This document shows positions 25,147 to 35,742 of a DNA stretch of 64,000 bases, piece after piece. Each line of letters begins with the position of its first letter. Positions within the stretch are counted from its first letter, which is position 1. The position numbers and the translations under genes were made by a program. Below the pieces are notes generated by a model, which made no database searches, was not told the origin of the DNA, and saw only the letters and a program-made list of their open reading frames with translations. Source of the DNA: a virus; the IMG/VR virus record IMGVR_UViG_3300030108_002876, positions 1 through 64,000 of that record. One strand, given 5' to 3'.

Positions 25147-26742
25147 TTATTCTACTGGTTCTCCTGTTGGACGTTGGCGAGGCAAATTTGCATCAGCGCT
25201 AGTTCTTAGTCTAACTCTAAATTTACCACTTGGTAATTTAGTTATTATAGCTGGACCACCAAATCTAAATAATTTATCTATATCAACTTGTGACATTCCG
25301 TTGCTTCTAGCTTGTCTTTCAAATCGTCTTTGTAATTCAGTAATGTTATCACCTTCGTAAACTACATTTGTTAGCTTATTCAAAACTTGTTCAAACGTTG
25401 CTTTAATTGGTTTTTGTGTAGCAACAGTTCTGCTACCTCCTGGTGTTGATGTTTCACCTTCTGGGTTTATGTTTAGATCTATTTGTTTGAAAGTACCATC
25501 AGGTAACAAATCGCCACGTTGTGGTTCATCAGGTTCTATTGCATCTTCACTTAAAGCCTCGTTGATTAAATCAGCTGCTTCGCTACCTTGATCTTGTGGT
25601 TCGAGTATGGTAGAATCTTCACTTTGTGCGCTAGAGTTTTGATTAGCAGCAGAGCCTGCTTGTTTATCAGCAAAACCTTTATTAAACTGTTGTATATTAT
25701 TTAGTGTCATAGCTTCAGCTATAATACTTTTAGTTACTTCTGCATTTTCTGGCCTTAACATTTCTACTACTAGCTTTTCGTAATCACCATCTTCAAAATC
25801 TGCCATAGATATAAAGCCATCATTATTTTTATCTTCAGCGGCTCCTTTTGCTTTGCTAACAGGAAACTTAAAGTCTCTTACAGCAGGATTTGCGTTAGAT
25901 ACTATGGCGTCGAACATAGTGCCTGGTACACCGGCTACAACGTTTTTGTCAAGTAATATTTGCTGAACACTTGCCTTACCACTATCTATATCAGCTTCAT
26001 TTTGTTTTTTAAGATCGTTATATTTTTGCATACCACTTGGCGTAGTAATATCTATAGCAGCACTAGCGTTATTTCCTTGCTCTAATAAATTTACGTTACG
26101 ATCAGCTTGATCTGCCATAAATTCTTTAGGTAGCATGTTTTTAGTAACTAAAGCTTCGTACTGGTTTTTATTTACGTTTATCACGCTACCATCAGGCATA
26201 GTAACATCAAACGTAACTGTTCCATCTTCGCTTATATTTAGTGCGGCTTTGTTGGTTTGAACTTGTTTCATAACATGCTCTTCTAATGGGTTTATTGCAG
26301 AAGAAAAACCTAGGTTTTCATCTACACCTATTAAGCCGGTTTCTTTTTTAGCTACGTCCCAAGCAGCCATACCTTTAGCTATTTGATCTAAGTTACCTTC
26401 TGCGGCTTCTGCAGCTTCTTTGTCTATTTCACCAGTACCTACCGTAAGAGAATTTATTAAAGAATCTCTATCTTTTTCAATATATTCTCTTAATTGAGTT
26501 TTATTCTCTGCAGAAAATGTATCTCCTCCATTATCGTAAATAAAGTTCATAGCGTTATCAAACTCTTGAACTCTCTGTATGTTGTCTATTTTCTGACTAA
26601 GAGTTTCACCTAAAGTAGTAAGCGTAGTTCTACCTTCATCAAAGAACTTTTCTTGAGCTTTGCCTACATCTCTATAACCTTTAAGCGTTGAGGCTTTTAA
26701 GCTATATATATTGCCTGATTGTGCTGTTGGTTTATCTGCCAT
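25147..26742 (-). CDS. Internal virion protein with one EF-hand-like loop
   Basis: 531 residues, helical and charged (VGKAQEKFFDEGRTT, LGETLSQKIDNIQRVQEF). An EF-hand-like calcium loop DKNNDGFISMAD starts at about residue 304 (D-x-N-x-D-G-x-I-x-x-x-D). A Gln/Ser linker and a C-terminal domain ending in RPTGEPVE follow. It lies between the T7 gp14-like and giant ORFs, the place of ejected core proteins in podoviruses. Role as ejected or core protein is by position. Confidence 0.65.
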   Translation of the reverse strand: MADKPTAQSGNIYSLKASTLKGYRDVGKAQEKFFDEGRTTLTTLGETLSQKIDNIQRVQEFDNAMNFIYDNGGDTFSAENKTQLREYIEKDRDSLINSLTVGTGEIDKEAAEAAEGNLDQIAKGMAAWDVAKKETGLIGVDENLGFSSAINPLEEHVMKQVQTNKAALNISEDGTVTFDVTMPDGSVINVNKNQYEALVTKNMLPKEFMADQADRNVNLLEQGNNASAAIDITTPSGMQKYNDLKKQNEADIDSGKASVQQILLDKNVVAGVPGTMFDAIVSNANPAVRDFKFPVSKAKGAAEDKNNDGFISMADFEDGDYEKLVVEMLRPENAEVTKSIIAEAMTLNNIQQFNKGFADKQAGSAANQNSSAQSEDSTILEPQDQGSEAADLINEALSEDAIEPDEPQRGDLLPDGTFKQIDLNINPEGETSTPGGSRTVATQKPIKATFEQVLNKLTNVVYEGDNITELQRRFERQARSNGMSQVDIDKLFRFGGPAIITKLPSGKFRVRLRTSADANLPRQRPTGEPVE

Positions 26743-26753
26743 GATTATTGTGT

Positions 26754-27401
26754 TTAGTTACTCCCCGAGAACAAGTCTGTAAGTACGTCAGGATTTTCTG
26801 TTAAGTAGTCACCGCCCACAGCTAATAAAGCATTAAGACCCGTATTTTTTTGCTCTGTAAGACCAGCTTGAAGAGCTTGTGCATTAGCTAGCAACTGAAG
26901 ATCAATACCCATTTGCGACTCTAATTTACCAAATTCCATTTGCCTTGACATTACTTCACCTTGACGCTCTGCTGTTTGGTTAGCTTGAGCCTGCTTAGCC
27001 GCAGCTAAGTTTATAGCCGCTTCTTGTTTACCTACTTGAGCACCTATTTTTTGAGCTTGCAAATCTCCTCTTTGAGCTAAAGCAGTAGCTAGAGCTGCTA
27101 TACCTGATGTACCAGCGCCTTGCCTTAGTTGATCTAAAGTGTTTGCTTGAGACTGAGCTAACATATCTCTTTGCATTTCAGCTTCTTTTAGATTTACTGT
27201 AACATCTTCTAGACTATTTTCTAAGTTAGTGTAAGGGTTGCTAGTATCTAGCATGTTAAGCATTTCTCTTTGCTGATCTAATCTAGCTTGGGCTTGCTCT
27301 GCTTGCAGTCTAGCTTGCTTATTTCTACTACCACTACCAATTGCTTGAGTAAGAGGCCCAATCAATTTTAAACCGTATTCTGCTACCGTACCCCAATCCA
27401 T
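26754..27401 (-). CDS. Internal virion protein (T7 gp14-like position), coiled coil
   Basis: 215 residues. N-terminal GTVAEYGLKLIGPLTQAIGSG, then long Ala/Gln-rich helices (QARLQAEQAQARLDQQREM, LAAAKQAQANQTAERQ) typical of small ejected core proteins that form the channel across the envelope. First of three consecutive internal-protein-like genes. Identification by composition and gene order only. Confidence 0.65.
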   Translation of the reverse strand: MDWGTVAEYGLKLIGPLTQAIGSGSRNKQARLQAEQAQARLDQQREMLNMLDTSNPYTNLENSLEDVTVNLKEAEMQRDMLAQSQANTLDQLRQGAGTSGIAALATALAQRGDLQAQKIGAQVGKQEAAINLAAAKQAQANQTAERQGEVMSRQMEFGKLESQMGIDLQLLANAQALQAGLTEQKNTGLNALLAVGGDYLTENPDVLTDLFSGSN

Positions 27402-27460
27402 GATGATATATTTTTCATTTTATTTACTCTCTTATAGTTACACTATTTGCCTTTTATTTA

Positions 27461-27844
27461 CTATTCAATACTTCCGTAGCCACTACTATCTGAAGATTCT
27501 AAGTTAACAGCAAACAGCTCGGCTTCTACTGTAGATGTATTAACCATTTTTACATTAGCATGATAACCAAGTAGTGTGCTTAGATTAGCTTTATTGTCTT
27601 TACTAAACAACACGTATTTACTTACACCATTGTTACCAGCAAAAGGTAGTATTGTTTCACATATAACTACTGGGGAGTTACTCTGCCCGTTAGTTATTTG
27701 CCGTATTTGACCTATTTCAACTACGTTATTATTACCGTTAGTTGTAAAACCGCCGTCACTACCTGTGTCTACATAGTATGCAGTATCTCCAACTTGGCAA
27801 GATACGTTTAGTGGCTGTGAAAATGTTAATGTTATTGATGGCAT
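27461..27844 (-). CDS. Hypothetical beta-rich virion-associated protein
   Basis: 127 residues beginning MPSITLTFSQPLNVSC, mostly short beta segments (GDTAYYVDTGSDGGF, VVICETILPF, VKMVNTSTVEAELFAV). Its start touches the stop of the giant tail protein, so it is translated with it. Possibly a tail accessory. No family recognised. Confidence 0.65.
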   Translation of the reverse strand: MPSITLTFSQPLNVSCQVGDTAYYVDTGSDGGFTTNGNNNVVEIGQIRQITNGQSNSPVVICETILPFAGNNGVSKYVLFSKDNKANLSTLLGYHANVKMVNTSTVEAELFAVNLESSDSSGYGSIE

Positions 27845-30800
27845 TAGCTTACTGTTATTATGTCGTCGATATAAACTTCGTGTGAAAGAGTATTATCAAT
27901 ATCGCCAACTCTTAAATTACCTGTTATTACTATATTGTCTCCTACTTTCGTAGCTTCAGCGCTAATTATACTAACGTCTGTATTAGTAACTGTATTAGAT
28001 AATGGGTGTGAAAACGTTAAAAAGTCGTCGTCAGAAAGTGTTACATCTGTGTCAACAACTATTCTAGTTGCACTAGTAATGCTAGCCACTTTTACAGCTA
28101 CGTTGCCTATGCTAGTGTCGTGCGTTACGTCCATACCTACAGCTATACCTCTAGTGCTATTAAGATCTATAACCTTAGCATTACTAACCGCACCGTTTAC
28201 TTGCTGACGAACAGAAGTAGTAAACCCTGATATTTTTTCAGTAACGTCTACGCTACCAGTAACATTAAGCGTGTTACTATTAGGTAGTATAGTTAAAGAA
28301 AACCCTACGCAAGAAGTATTATCTTCTATGAACTTAATATCAGCGCCACTTGCAACGCTGACTGCAGCGCTTAGTATAACAGCGTTTTCTCTTACGCTAG
28401 TTACTGTAACGCCTGCGCCAACACCTGTACCTACAACTTTCATGCCACTTACAACTCTATTTAAGTTCTTGTGATTTTTAAGAAGTATTCTGTTAGTGGT
28501 TGAAGCTGCTGATGTTTGAATGCTTGTAGAATAATAAGGAGCTGTTACATAGTCGTCGTCCTCGTATCTTGTAGGGCGTTTAATAGTTTGTGTTGGTAAA
28601 GTACCAAAGTTACCGGCTGTATCCGTTACAGGTTGTAGAGTAATTGTTTTAATACCGTGCTGTATAATAGACTTGTCACCGTCTTTAGTTGGAACTCTAG
28701 AATCTAACGTAGCTACACCACCGCTAATAGTAACAGGATATATGATTACATCGTATCTAGTATTATCAGTTACTTGAGGCAATAAAACTCTATGTATTTT
28801 CTTTTTACCGCTAGGTATTGTAGCTTCAAAATTAGTATTATCGTTAACGTCTGTTATAAAATTGTGGTTTACAAAATCATATCTACTAACTGTAGTAGCA
28901 TCTGTTTCGCTGGTCTTCTTTAATAAAGATATTTTATATTTTGTATCAGCTTTACCTTTTACTGTTATAGGATAAAAACCTCCTGTGTAAGGCAGCTTTT
29001 GATCTACAATAACGTCTGTTATTCTGTGTGTAAAACCATCTGTAGGCTCTACAGATATAACATCGTAGTTTATAAATGCGAGATGCTTTTGCTGGCAGAA
29101 ACCAATTTCAGCTGGAGGATCTGCTAATAGCGGATCTTCTGGAGGAGTATATGATATTTCTACAACAATGCCAGTAGTTTGAGAGTTGCTAGTGGTTTCC
29201 GTTATTGAAGAAGAATAATAACCTTCGTAACCCAAGATACCTAGTTGGTAGTGAGCAAGCTCGTTAAACGAAACGCTTATATTTTGCAAATAATAGCCAG
29301 TGCTAGCGTTAATGGTATACTTAGCAATAACGGTACTAGTATTACTTTGTACTGTGCCAGTGTGCTGGCCTGTAAACAAATTAGGGTCAGATGCAGGAGA
29401 AACATCACTTTCAGTTATATTAGCAAGATCAGCATAAGGAGTGCCAAGAGTAACTCCAGTTTGTTCTACAATATTAACTTTTAAGCAAACGTCTCTATCG
29501 ACTGATTGACTAACTGTACCATCAATGTCTACGTATATAGTATTATTATTTGTTGGTGTGTAGCTATTTAAATGTACTCTAGCACGAACTGTATTATCGT
29601 ACTCACCTACTGTGCCAAGATCTGAGAATACTACTTTTGCCACAGGTGTATCAACATTACCACCAGTGTATTCGTTTGTAGCTGTTAAAGAACCGCTTCC
29701 TATAGTAAAGTCACTAGCTTGTATAAAGTAACCTTCAGCATTGTTTGCGCTTATCACTAAGTCTACTGTTTGAGCAGATTCAGCTGTACCAGTTACTATT
29801 TCAAAAGTATTAGATGACACAGTAAAACCTACGTCATCAGTTGAATCCCAAGCACTACCGGTACCGTCAGCGCCAACATAACTATTAGAAGTATTGTTAG
29901 CAACAGTAACCGTCATAGTTTCACCTAGACCGCTAGTGTCGTGTGCAAAGCTAGCAGTACCTAAACCTTGCACAGAAAACTCATGTTCATCTAAATTAGA
30001 TAGCGTGGTTGTTTCACCACATATAGCGCCATAGTATTTACCTTCTCTATTTATAAACTCTATTTCTCCACTAGTTTGAAGATCAGTAGTTATGATTTCA
30101 GTATACCAACCTGCAGTACCTGCGCTATCAGCTCCTGGTCCACCTAAGTTGTAATACTCTCCGTCTGTTATTGAGCTATTAGTCTCAAGCCCGCTGTTTG
30201 AACTATAGTTACCTGTTAACCAAGAGCTGCTGCTTTCAGTATCAAAGTTTGTTATTCTAGCGTTTGTGCCTTCGTAGCTTATAGAGTTAAATGTTTTAAC
30301 TGATTGAGGGAAAGCATTAAAAGGTATGTTTACCGTAGAAGTATATTGAACTCCATAGAAATTATTTCTAGGAACAACAGCTTCTGAATCGTCTAACTCT
30401 ACGTGATGCTCGTATAAATGACCTAAGTTAAAAGTAAAAAACTTATTGTTTAAACTTATACCTTTTTCTGGTATGTAAGATCTAAAGCTTGTCCAGCCAC
30501 CTGTCGACTCTGCAAATGCTAATGTAGTTTGTTCATAAGGTCGAACAAAAGCTGAAGCACCGTAGTTAAAGTGATATTTATTTATACCAAGGTTGTACTC
30601 TCTTTTACTTTCGTCGTACATGCCTATGCATCTAAATACTCCTTCTCTAAATGAGTCGCGGAAATAGTCAATCATACCGACATTGGAAATAGATGTTATA
30701 CCTTCAGTAGTTAACTGCAATACGTGACCACGAGCAGTGTCTGTGAAGTAAATTCTATATGGCGTTACTGCTATAGACTCTGGATTAGTTGCAACTCCGT

Positions 30801-33800
30801 AATCTCCTTGGTAAGCTGTCGCAGCACCTATAACTGCATTAGTAGCTACAACCTGTGGTTTTCCATCAGAATTAAATAAAAGGTCTTTATTAGTTTCTGC
30901 TCTAAGTACTCTATCTTCGCAGAATACAACTAACCTACTTTCTTTATTAACTAAAGCTTGTATAGATCCATGGCCTGGATTTAAATCTTTAGTTATGTCT
31001 TCACCAATTATAAATTGATTTAAAGCGTTTTGTTTTGATACAGAATTATAAACACCAGACCAAATCATAGAGTGTTTTCTAACTTCAGCTTTGTTAGCTC
31101 CAGCGGCTACAGCGGACGCTTTAACGCCGTTAGATATTGTTTCTGCATTAAAATCATCGCGTATTCTATCAGACTCTACTCCATTTCCAAACGCAAAACA
31201 ATTAGACCAATTTAAAGTATGTTTCTTTGTCCATAGCTCTGCACCGACAACGTCTTCACCTCTCATACCATGTACTGTAAGCTGAGTAGCACCAGCCGCT
31301 ACAGTGCCGTTTACTTTTATTTCAGCGCTAGATGTATCTGGTTTATTTATAGTTAATATATCTCCGTCTGTTATTGGAGTTAACGCGCTTAATCCAGTTG
31401 TTCCAGCAGTTTGAGAAAAGTTTACAGTATTGTCGTTAGCCCAGCTACTAATAGTATATTCAACTGTTCCTATAGTAAATGTAGAACCTAAAGGTATAAC
31501 TTTTTCTTTAGTATCTTTTTCTAAATATAAAGGATTTTTGTTACTAGCTTCCCAATAAATATCTAATTCAACTTGCTCTCTTGGCTCTGTCTCCCATATA
31601 GCAGGATTCTCAGCATAGACCGCACGTCCTCTTGGATCAGTATACTGCTCTACTATCTCTATAACATCTTGATTTGTTCCATCATGACGCAAGCCTGCAA
31701 CTTGGGTGTCAGCGTTGGCTGAAGTACCACGCATAGGATTATATCCACTAATACCGCTACCTATAGGTGGGTTAACCATTATCGTCCAGCGCTGTCTTAA
31801 ATTTGCGCCTCTATACTGATTCTTCTTGTTACCTGTAGCATAATTTCTTATACCAAAAGCGCCTGTATGTATATTTGTTCCATGCTTCCAATACGTACCT
31901 GCTCCTGTACTGTATCCAAATTCAGGGTAATTTGCAAACGACTCAACTGTGTAAACTGTTTCGTCTGGATCATTTTGAAACCTAAACATACAACCGGGCT
32001 CTACTAGTTCTCTTATAAACCTAGCAGCAGCTTCATAGTTATCTCCATTAACATCTTCTAGTTGGTGAGGAAATGGTTTATCACCCCAATTACTACCATT
32101 ATATCCTGTACCCATACCTGTCCACGATATATCCATACACTTGCCACCGTTCCATATACCTCTACTAGGCATACCATGATTACTCTTCATGTTACCTGTA
32201 ATGTTGTCGTTTCCGTTCCAAGATGGCGCACCTTCTGGTTTATCTTGAGCGTCTGGCTCAACTGCCCAGTTACCATACGCGTCTTGGTTTTGGCCAACTG
32301 CTATACCCATAAAGTTACCTTGAAATAAATTACCTCCAAAATAACCTCCTGGTCTATTACCAGTTCTACCAGACCATGAATATGCAGTGCATGCATCTAT
32401 AAAAAAGTCTTGACGACCAGCCATTGTGGTCCAAAAATCTTCAGCTCTACCAGCGCCACCAAATCCACCTGCTGATGCGTTTTTATCGTTAACAGCTCGT
32501 ATAGGATCTGCGTGCGGTCTTTCATTTTTAACTTCAGTACCCTCGTTACTCTCACCTGGTACACCACCTTCTGATTGATTACCCCACCAATAACCAGTAT
32601 GGTGGCTATAAGCAGCCTGGTTTTTTGACATGCTTTCGCCTGGCTGATTGTATATCTTAAAAGTATCGCCGCCGTTTATCGAGTGCTTAAAGTGAGTTCC
32701 ATCACTAAGCTGATAAACATAGTTATCACCACCTCCCCACTCTTTAGCGTCTTCGGGTATTTCACCTAAATAACCAGCCGTACTAGCTCCAGCGTTAGGA
32801 TCAAATGCGTTCCAATAACCGTTGTTGTTTATATATCTAAGACCCCAGTTTGCTTTAACACGGTACTGACCATCACCAGCTCGTAAAACGTATTGATCTA
32901 AAACACTATCTCTTAATATTTTTACAAAAAACCTACCATCATACTCAGGTCTATTAACTACTTTGTATTCATATATATCAAAGAAAAGATAATCAACTCT
33001 AGTAGCATATGTATCAGCAGTAGAAGTTATTAATATGTCTTCATTAAACTTACCAGCAATTTTAATTTTATAATCATCACTTTCATCAGGTCCAAGCTTA
33101 GTTATTTTAGCTATCTCGTATTCCTCTGATTCATCAGGTCCAGCAAAAAACTTAATAGTCATTCTGTCAGGAGTTCTCAACCACTCATCAGTGTCTCCAA
33201 ATACATCTTCAAACGCGCTTGCAGTCACTAATATATATGTTTGATCTTCCAGTGGATAACCTCTAGTAGCGTTACCTATATCATCGTCATCATTATAAAA
33301 CCTACCTAGAGTATTGATGTCAGTTTTTATATAGTCTGGAGCGTCATTTTCTATAGCTATTACTTTGTACCTAGCTTTGTCATGAACGTATTCGTCACTT
33401 CCATGACCTTTTTTAAGAGTCAAGTAATCTTCTGTATCTAGTTTATTTCTATCAGCAGAAGGAAACGATATCCAAATATTACCATCTTCAGCAAAGTACC
33501 ATCTATCCATGGCTAAGTTGTAATACTCTGAAGACGTTTCTTTTACATAGTAAGAATAATACTTAGCCCAAGAAGGTACGTAAGTTCCTTCGTTAAATTT
33601 AACAGTAAGCTTGTTTTGGGTATGTGACTGATCTTTCTCTACCCTTGTAGTTGCGAAACCATCGAAGTCACTAGACGTTAGTACAGGCGTTTCTCTACCG
33701 TACTTATCACTAAACACAACGCCTAACTGATACGTTCGTATTGATTTAACAGAGCTTAATCCAAACTCAGAGTCAGCAATAGATGTAGAGCTATATCCTA

Positions 33801-35739
33801 CTGTAAAGCGAGGCTCTTGTAATACATTGTATCCTAAAGTAAAGTTTCCGTATATAAGTCTATTAGCTGAAATTTCTTGCGCTACAGCTTTAACAGGTAC
33901 AGAGTCTTGAGTTCTTATTAATTGATTACTAGGTAAAAGCTGATGCAGTAAATCTGTTTTAAGAGAATATTCTCCTCTAGCATTATTATCATAGTAAAAA
34001 TCATTTTCAATAGCAGGCCAAGCTGGGTGACCGTCTTGTTTTGTAATTGTTTTTACTATATATACAGGAGGCTTTTTATCTTCTTTGTAAAGTATATCTA
34101 TAGCAGTTACATCTTCTGGAAAACAATCTTCTTCTGCGTAGTAATTTTTAAGAACGAGCCTTCTTATTTGATTAGTCATGGCTAAGTTGTAACCATCTTT
34201 ATTTCTATACCTAAACTCACCTGGTAAAAAAGCTATGCGTGACCAAGGAGCAAATGTAGAATATTCGCCATCCTCGTATTTATATCTATACGAAAATCTA
34301 GGAAACTGTAATTCAAATAAAGGATCTGGCTTTTCCAATCTAACAAACCAGCTTGTATCGTTTTGATCTATAACTGATGAAATAGAAAGTACTAATAAAT
34401 CAAAACCAGTTGAAGATAAGTTGTCAGCATCAATAACATTGGATGCTACAACTTCACATCTCATTTGATAATCTAAAAAGTTTTCTTCGTCATCAGTATC
34501 TACTTGCGCTGTAAATAACAATATGTCACCAACTCTAAAATCAACAGGCTCTGTAAAACTAAACGCTGATGAAGGTATAACATCGTCTGCGCTATATACT
34601 GATAAATCTAAACCAAGCACTTCTGTGCTCGATGGGTTTGCAACAGACTCTCCAGTAGGTATTCTATCTTCAAGATCTCTAAACATATCTATGTCTAGAG
34701 CTTTTTTAGGAGCTTTTTTAATAACAGTTACGTGTTGTTCTTCTACGTATGCAACTCTTCTAGAATCTCTTCTAAGAACTATTTGTTGGCTAGTCTCGTA
34801 CTGTCCAACTTCTTCAACAAGTCGTGTGTGAAAATATCTATTGTTACCAATAAATGTTTCAGGTGTAGGATCGCCTAAAGCATAGCCATTTACACCAGCG
34901 CCTTTAAGGTACTCAGTACCGCCAGTACCCAACTTTGACCTTTCTATATGTATTCTTTTAGGTTCAGTATGCCCGTCTGTCCAGTATATATAACCTTCAT
35001 GTACGTTAATAGCGTTAATAAGAATTTCCGGATCAAACTTTAAAACGCTATCAGCTACAAAAAAAATTGTATTGTTTTGTTGAGGAGCTGTAGGTGGAGT
35101 AAAGCTAACTCCGTTTTGTTCTAAAAATATTTTAAAACGATCGTTGCCAGTATCATACACAATATCTGAAACAAATACCTCGTTACCAGTTCCGTAGAAA
35201 GTTCCATTCATAGTGCCAGATAATCTCATACCTATTCTAATTCCAGTGGAATTAAACGTTTCTCCATTAGCAGATATGTATATAAAATTATCTAATGTAG
35301 TGCTACTTGCAATAAGCTTGTATTGTATTTGATATATGTCTACAAAAATATGACTAACAATATTATCTTGAGTATTGTATCTTAAGATGTGATTTATACT
35401 TCTACGACCAACATCAGCATCTGCGGGATCTCCAGTTCTTTGATTTACAAACCAATATACTGATTCTGTATTTTTATCTGCTACAGTACCTACACATGTG
35501 CAATGTTCGGTTACCGGTGTTGGATTACTAACAAGCCCGTAGTTTCCGTCAATATGCGGATTAGCCATACGTCTATGGGTAGTGTTACCTAATAAAGTCT
35601 GCAGTGTTCCTACCTCTGATGTATCAGACGTGCCAACTTGAACATTTAAAGCATCGGTATATTGACCATCAGGAACAAGTCTTTCATCAAGATCTTTATT
35701 CATCTGCCCCTGGGCAAAGCTACGTTTTAATTCTGCCAT
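27844..35739 (-). CDS. Giant tail protein, tail-nozzle/stabilisation type with C-terminal Ig-like repeats
   Basis: 2631 residues. The N-terminus (FAQGQMNKDLDERLVPDGQYTDALNVQ in part, then VGTLQTLLGN) matches the opening of podovirus tail nozzle/stabilisation proteins of the T7 gp12/P22 gp10 kind. A long middle contains Trp/Gly-rich surface-like sequence (SWNGNDNITGNMKSN, IWNGGKCMDISW). The C-terminal 700 residues are Ser/Thr/Val-rich beta repeats of Ig/cadherin type (TVTVANNTSNSYV, DVTEKISGFTTSV). Fusion of a nozzle with an adhesin-like stalk suggests receptor contact. Length is several times that of T7 gp12. Confidence 0.75.
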   Translation of the reverse strand: MAELKRSFAQGQMNKDLDERLVPDGQYTDALNVQVGTSDTSEVGTLQTLLGNTTHRRMANPHIDGNYGLVSNPTPVTEHCTCVGTVADKNTESVYWFVNQRTGDPADADVGRRSINHILRYNTQDNIVSHIFVDIYQIQYKLIASSTTLDNFIYISANGETFNSTGIRIGMRLSGTMNGTFYGTGNEVFVSDIVYDTGNDRFKIFLEQNGVSFTPPTAPQQNNTIFFVADSVLKFDPEILINAINVHEGYIYWTDGHTEPKRIHIERSKLGTGGTEYLKGAGVNGYALGDPTPETFIGNNRYFHTRLVEEVGQYETSQQIVLRRDSRRVAYVEEQHVTVIKKAPKKALDIDMFRDLEDRIPTGESVANPSSTEVLGLDLSVYSADDVIPSSAFSFTEPVDFRVGDILLFTAQVDTDDEENFLDYQMRCEVVASNVIDADNLSSTGFDLLVLSISSVIDQNDTSWFVRLEKPDPLFELQFPRFSYRYKYEDGEYSTFAPWSRIAFLPGEFRYRNKDGYNLAMTNQIRRLVLKNYYAEEDCFPEDVTAIDILYKEDKKPPVYIVKTITKQDGHPAWPAIENDFYYDNNARGEYSLKTDLLHQLLPSNQLIRTQDSVPVKAVAQEISANRLIYGNFTLGYNVLQEPRFTVGYSSTSIADSEFGLSSVKSIRTYQLGVVFSDKYGRETPVLTSSDFDGFATTRVEKDQSHTQNKLTVKFNEGTYVPSWAKYYSYYVKETSSEYYNLAMDRWYFAEDGNIWISFPSADRNKLDTEDYLTLKKGHGSDEYVHDKARYKVIAIENDAPDYIKTDINTLGRFYNDDDDIGNATRGYPLEDQTYILVTASAFEDVFGDTDEWLRTPDRMTIKFFAGPDESEEYEIAKITKLGPDESDDYKIKIAGKFNEDILITSTADTYATRVDYLFFDIYEYKVVNRPEYDGRFFVKILRDSVLDQYVLRAGDGQYRVKANWGLRYINNNGYWNAFDPNAGASTAGYLGEIPEDAKEWGGGDNYVYQLSDGTHFKHSINGGDTFKIYNQPGESMSKNQAAYSHHTGYWWGNQSEGGVPGESNEGTEVKNERPHADPIRAVNDKNASAGGFGGAGRAEDFWTTMAGRQDFFIDACTAYSWSGRTGNRPGGYFGGNLFQGNFMGIAVGQNQDAYGNWAVEPDAQDKPEGAPSWNGNDNITGNMKSNHGMPSRGIWNGGKCMDISWTGMGTGYNGSNWGDKPFPHQLEDVNGDNYEAAARFIRELVEPGCMFRFQNDPDETVYTVESFANYPEFGYSTGAGTYWKHGTNIHTGAFGIRNYATGNKKNQYRGANLRQRWTIMVNPPIGSGISGYNPMRGTSANADTQVAGLRHDGTNQDVIEIVEQYTDPRGRAVYAENPAIWETEPREQVELDIYWEASNKNPLYLEKDTKEKVIPLGSTFTIGTVEYTISSWANDNTVNFSQTAGTTGLSALTPITDGDILTINKPDTSSAEIKVNGTVAAGATQLTVHGMRGEDVVGAELWTKKHTLNWSNCFAFGNGVESDRIRDDFNAETISNGVKASAVAAGANKAEVRKHSMIWSGVYNSVSKQNALNQFIIGEDITKDLNPGHGSIQALVNKESRLVVFCEDRVLRAETNKDLLFNSDGKPQVVATNAVIGAATAYQGDYGVATNPESIAVTPYRIYFTDTARGHVLQLTTEGITSISNVGMIDYFRDSFREGVFRCIGMYDESKREYNLGINKYHFNYGASAFVRPYEQTTLAFAESTGGWTSFRSYIPEKGISLNNKFFTFNLGHLYEHHVELDDSEAVVPRNNFYGVQYTSTVNIPFNAFPQSVKTFNSISYEGTNARITNFDTESSSSWLTGNYSSNSGLETNSSITDGEYYNLGGPGADSAGTAGWYTEIITTDLQTSGEIEFINREGKYYGAICGETTTLSNLDEHEFSVQGLGTASFAHDTSGLGETMTVTVANNTSNSYVGADGTGSAWDSTDDVGFTVSSNTFEIVTGTAESAQTVDLVISANNAEGYFIQASDFTIGSGSLTATNEYTGGNVDTPVAKVVFSDLGTVGEYDNTVRARVHLNSYTPTNNNTIYVDIDGTVSQSVDRDVCLKVNIVEQTGVTLGTPYADLANITESDVSPASDPNLFTGQHTGTVQSNTSTVIAKYTINASTGYYLQNISVSFNELAHYQLGILGYEGYYSSSITETTSNSQTTGIVVEISYTPPEDPLLADPPAEIGFCQQKHLAFINYDVISVEPTDGFTHRITDVIVDQKLPYTGGFYPITVKGKADTKYKISLLKKTSETDATTVSRYDFVNHNFITDVNDNTNFEATIPSGKKKIHRVLLPQVTDNTRYDVIIYPVTISGGVATLDSRVPTKDGDKSIIQHGIKTITLQPVTDTAGNFGTLPTQTIKRPTRYEDDDYVTAPYYSTSIQTSAASTTNRILLKNHKNLNRVVSGMKVVGTGVGAGVTVTSVRENAVILSAAVSVASGADIKFIEDNTSCVGFSLTILPNSNTLNVTGSVDVTEKISGFTTSVRQQVNGAVSNAKVIDLNSTRGIAVGMDVTHDTSIGNVAVKVASITSATRIVVDTDVTLSDDDFLTFSHPLSNTVTNTDVSIISAEATKVGDNIVITGNLRVGDIDNTLSHEVYIDDIITVS

Positions 35740-35742
35740 ACG

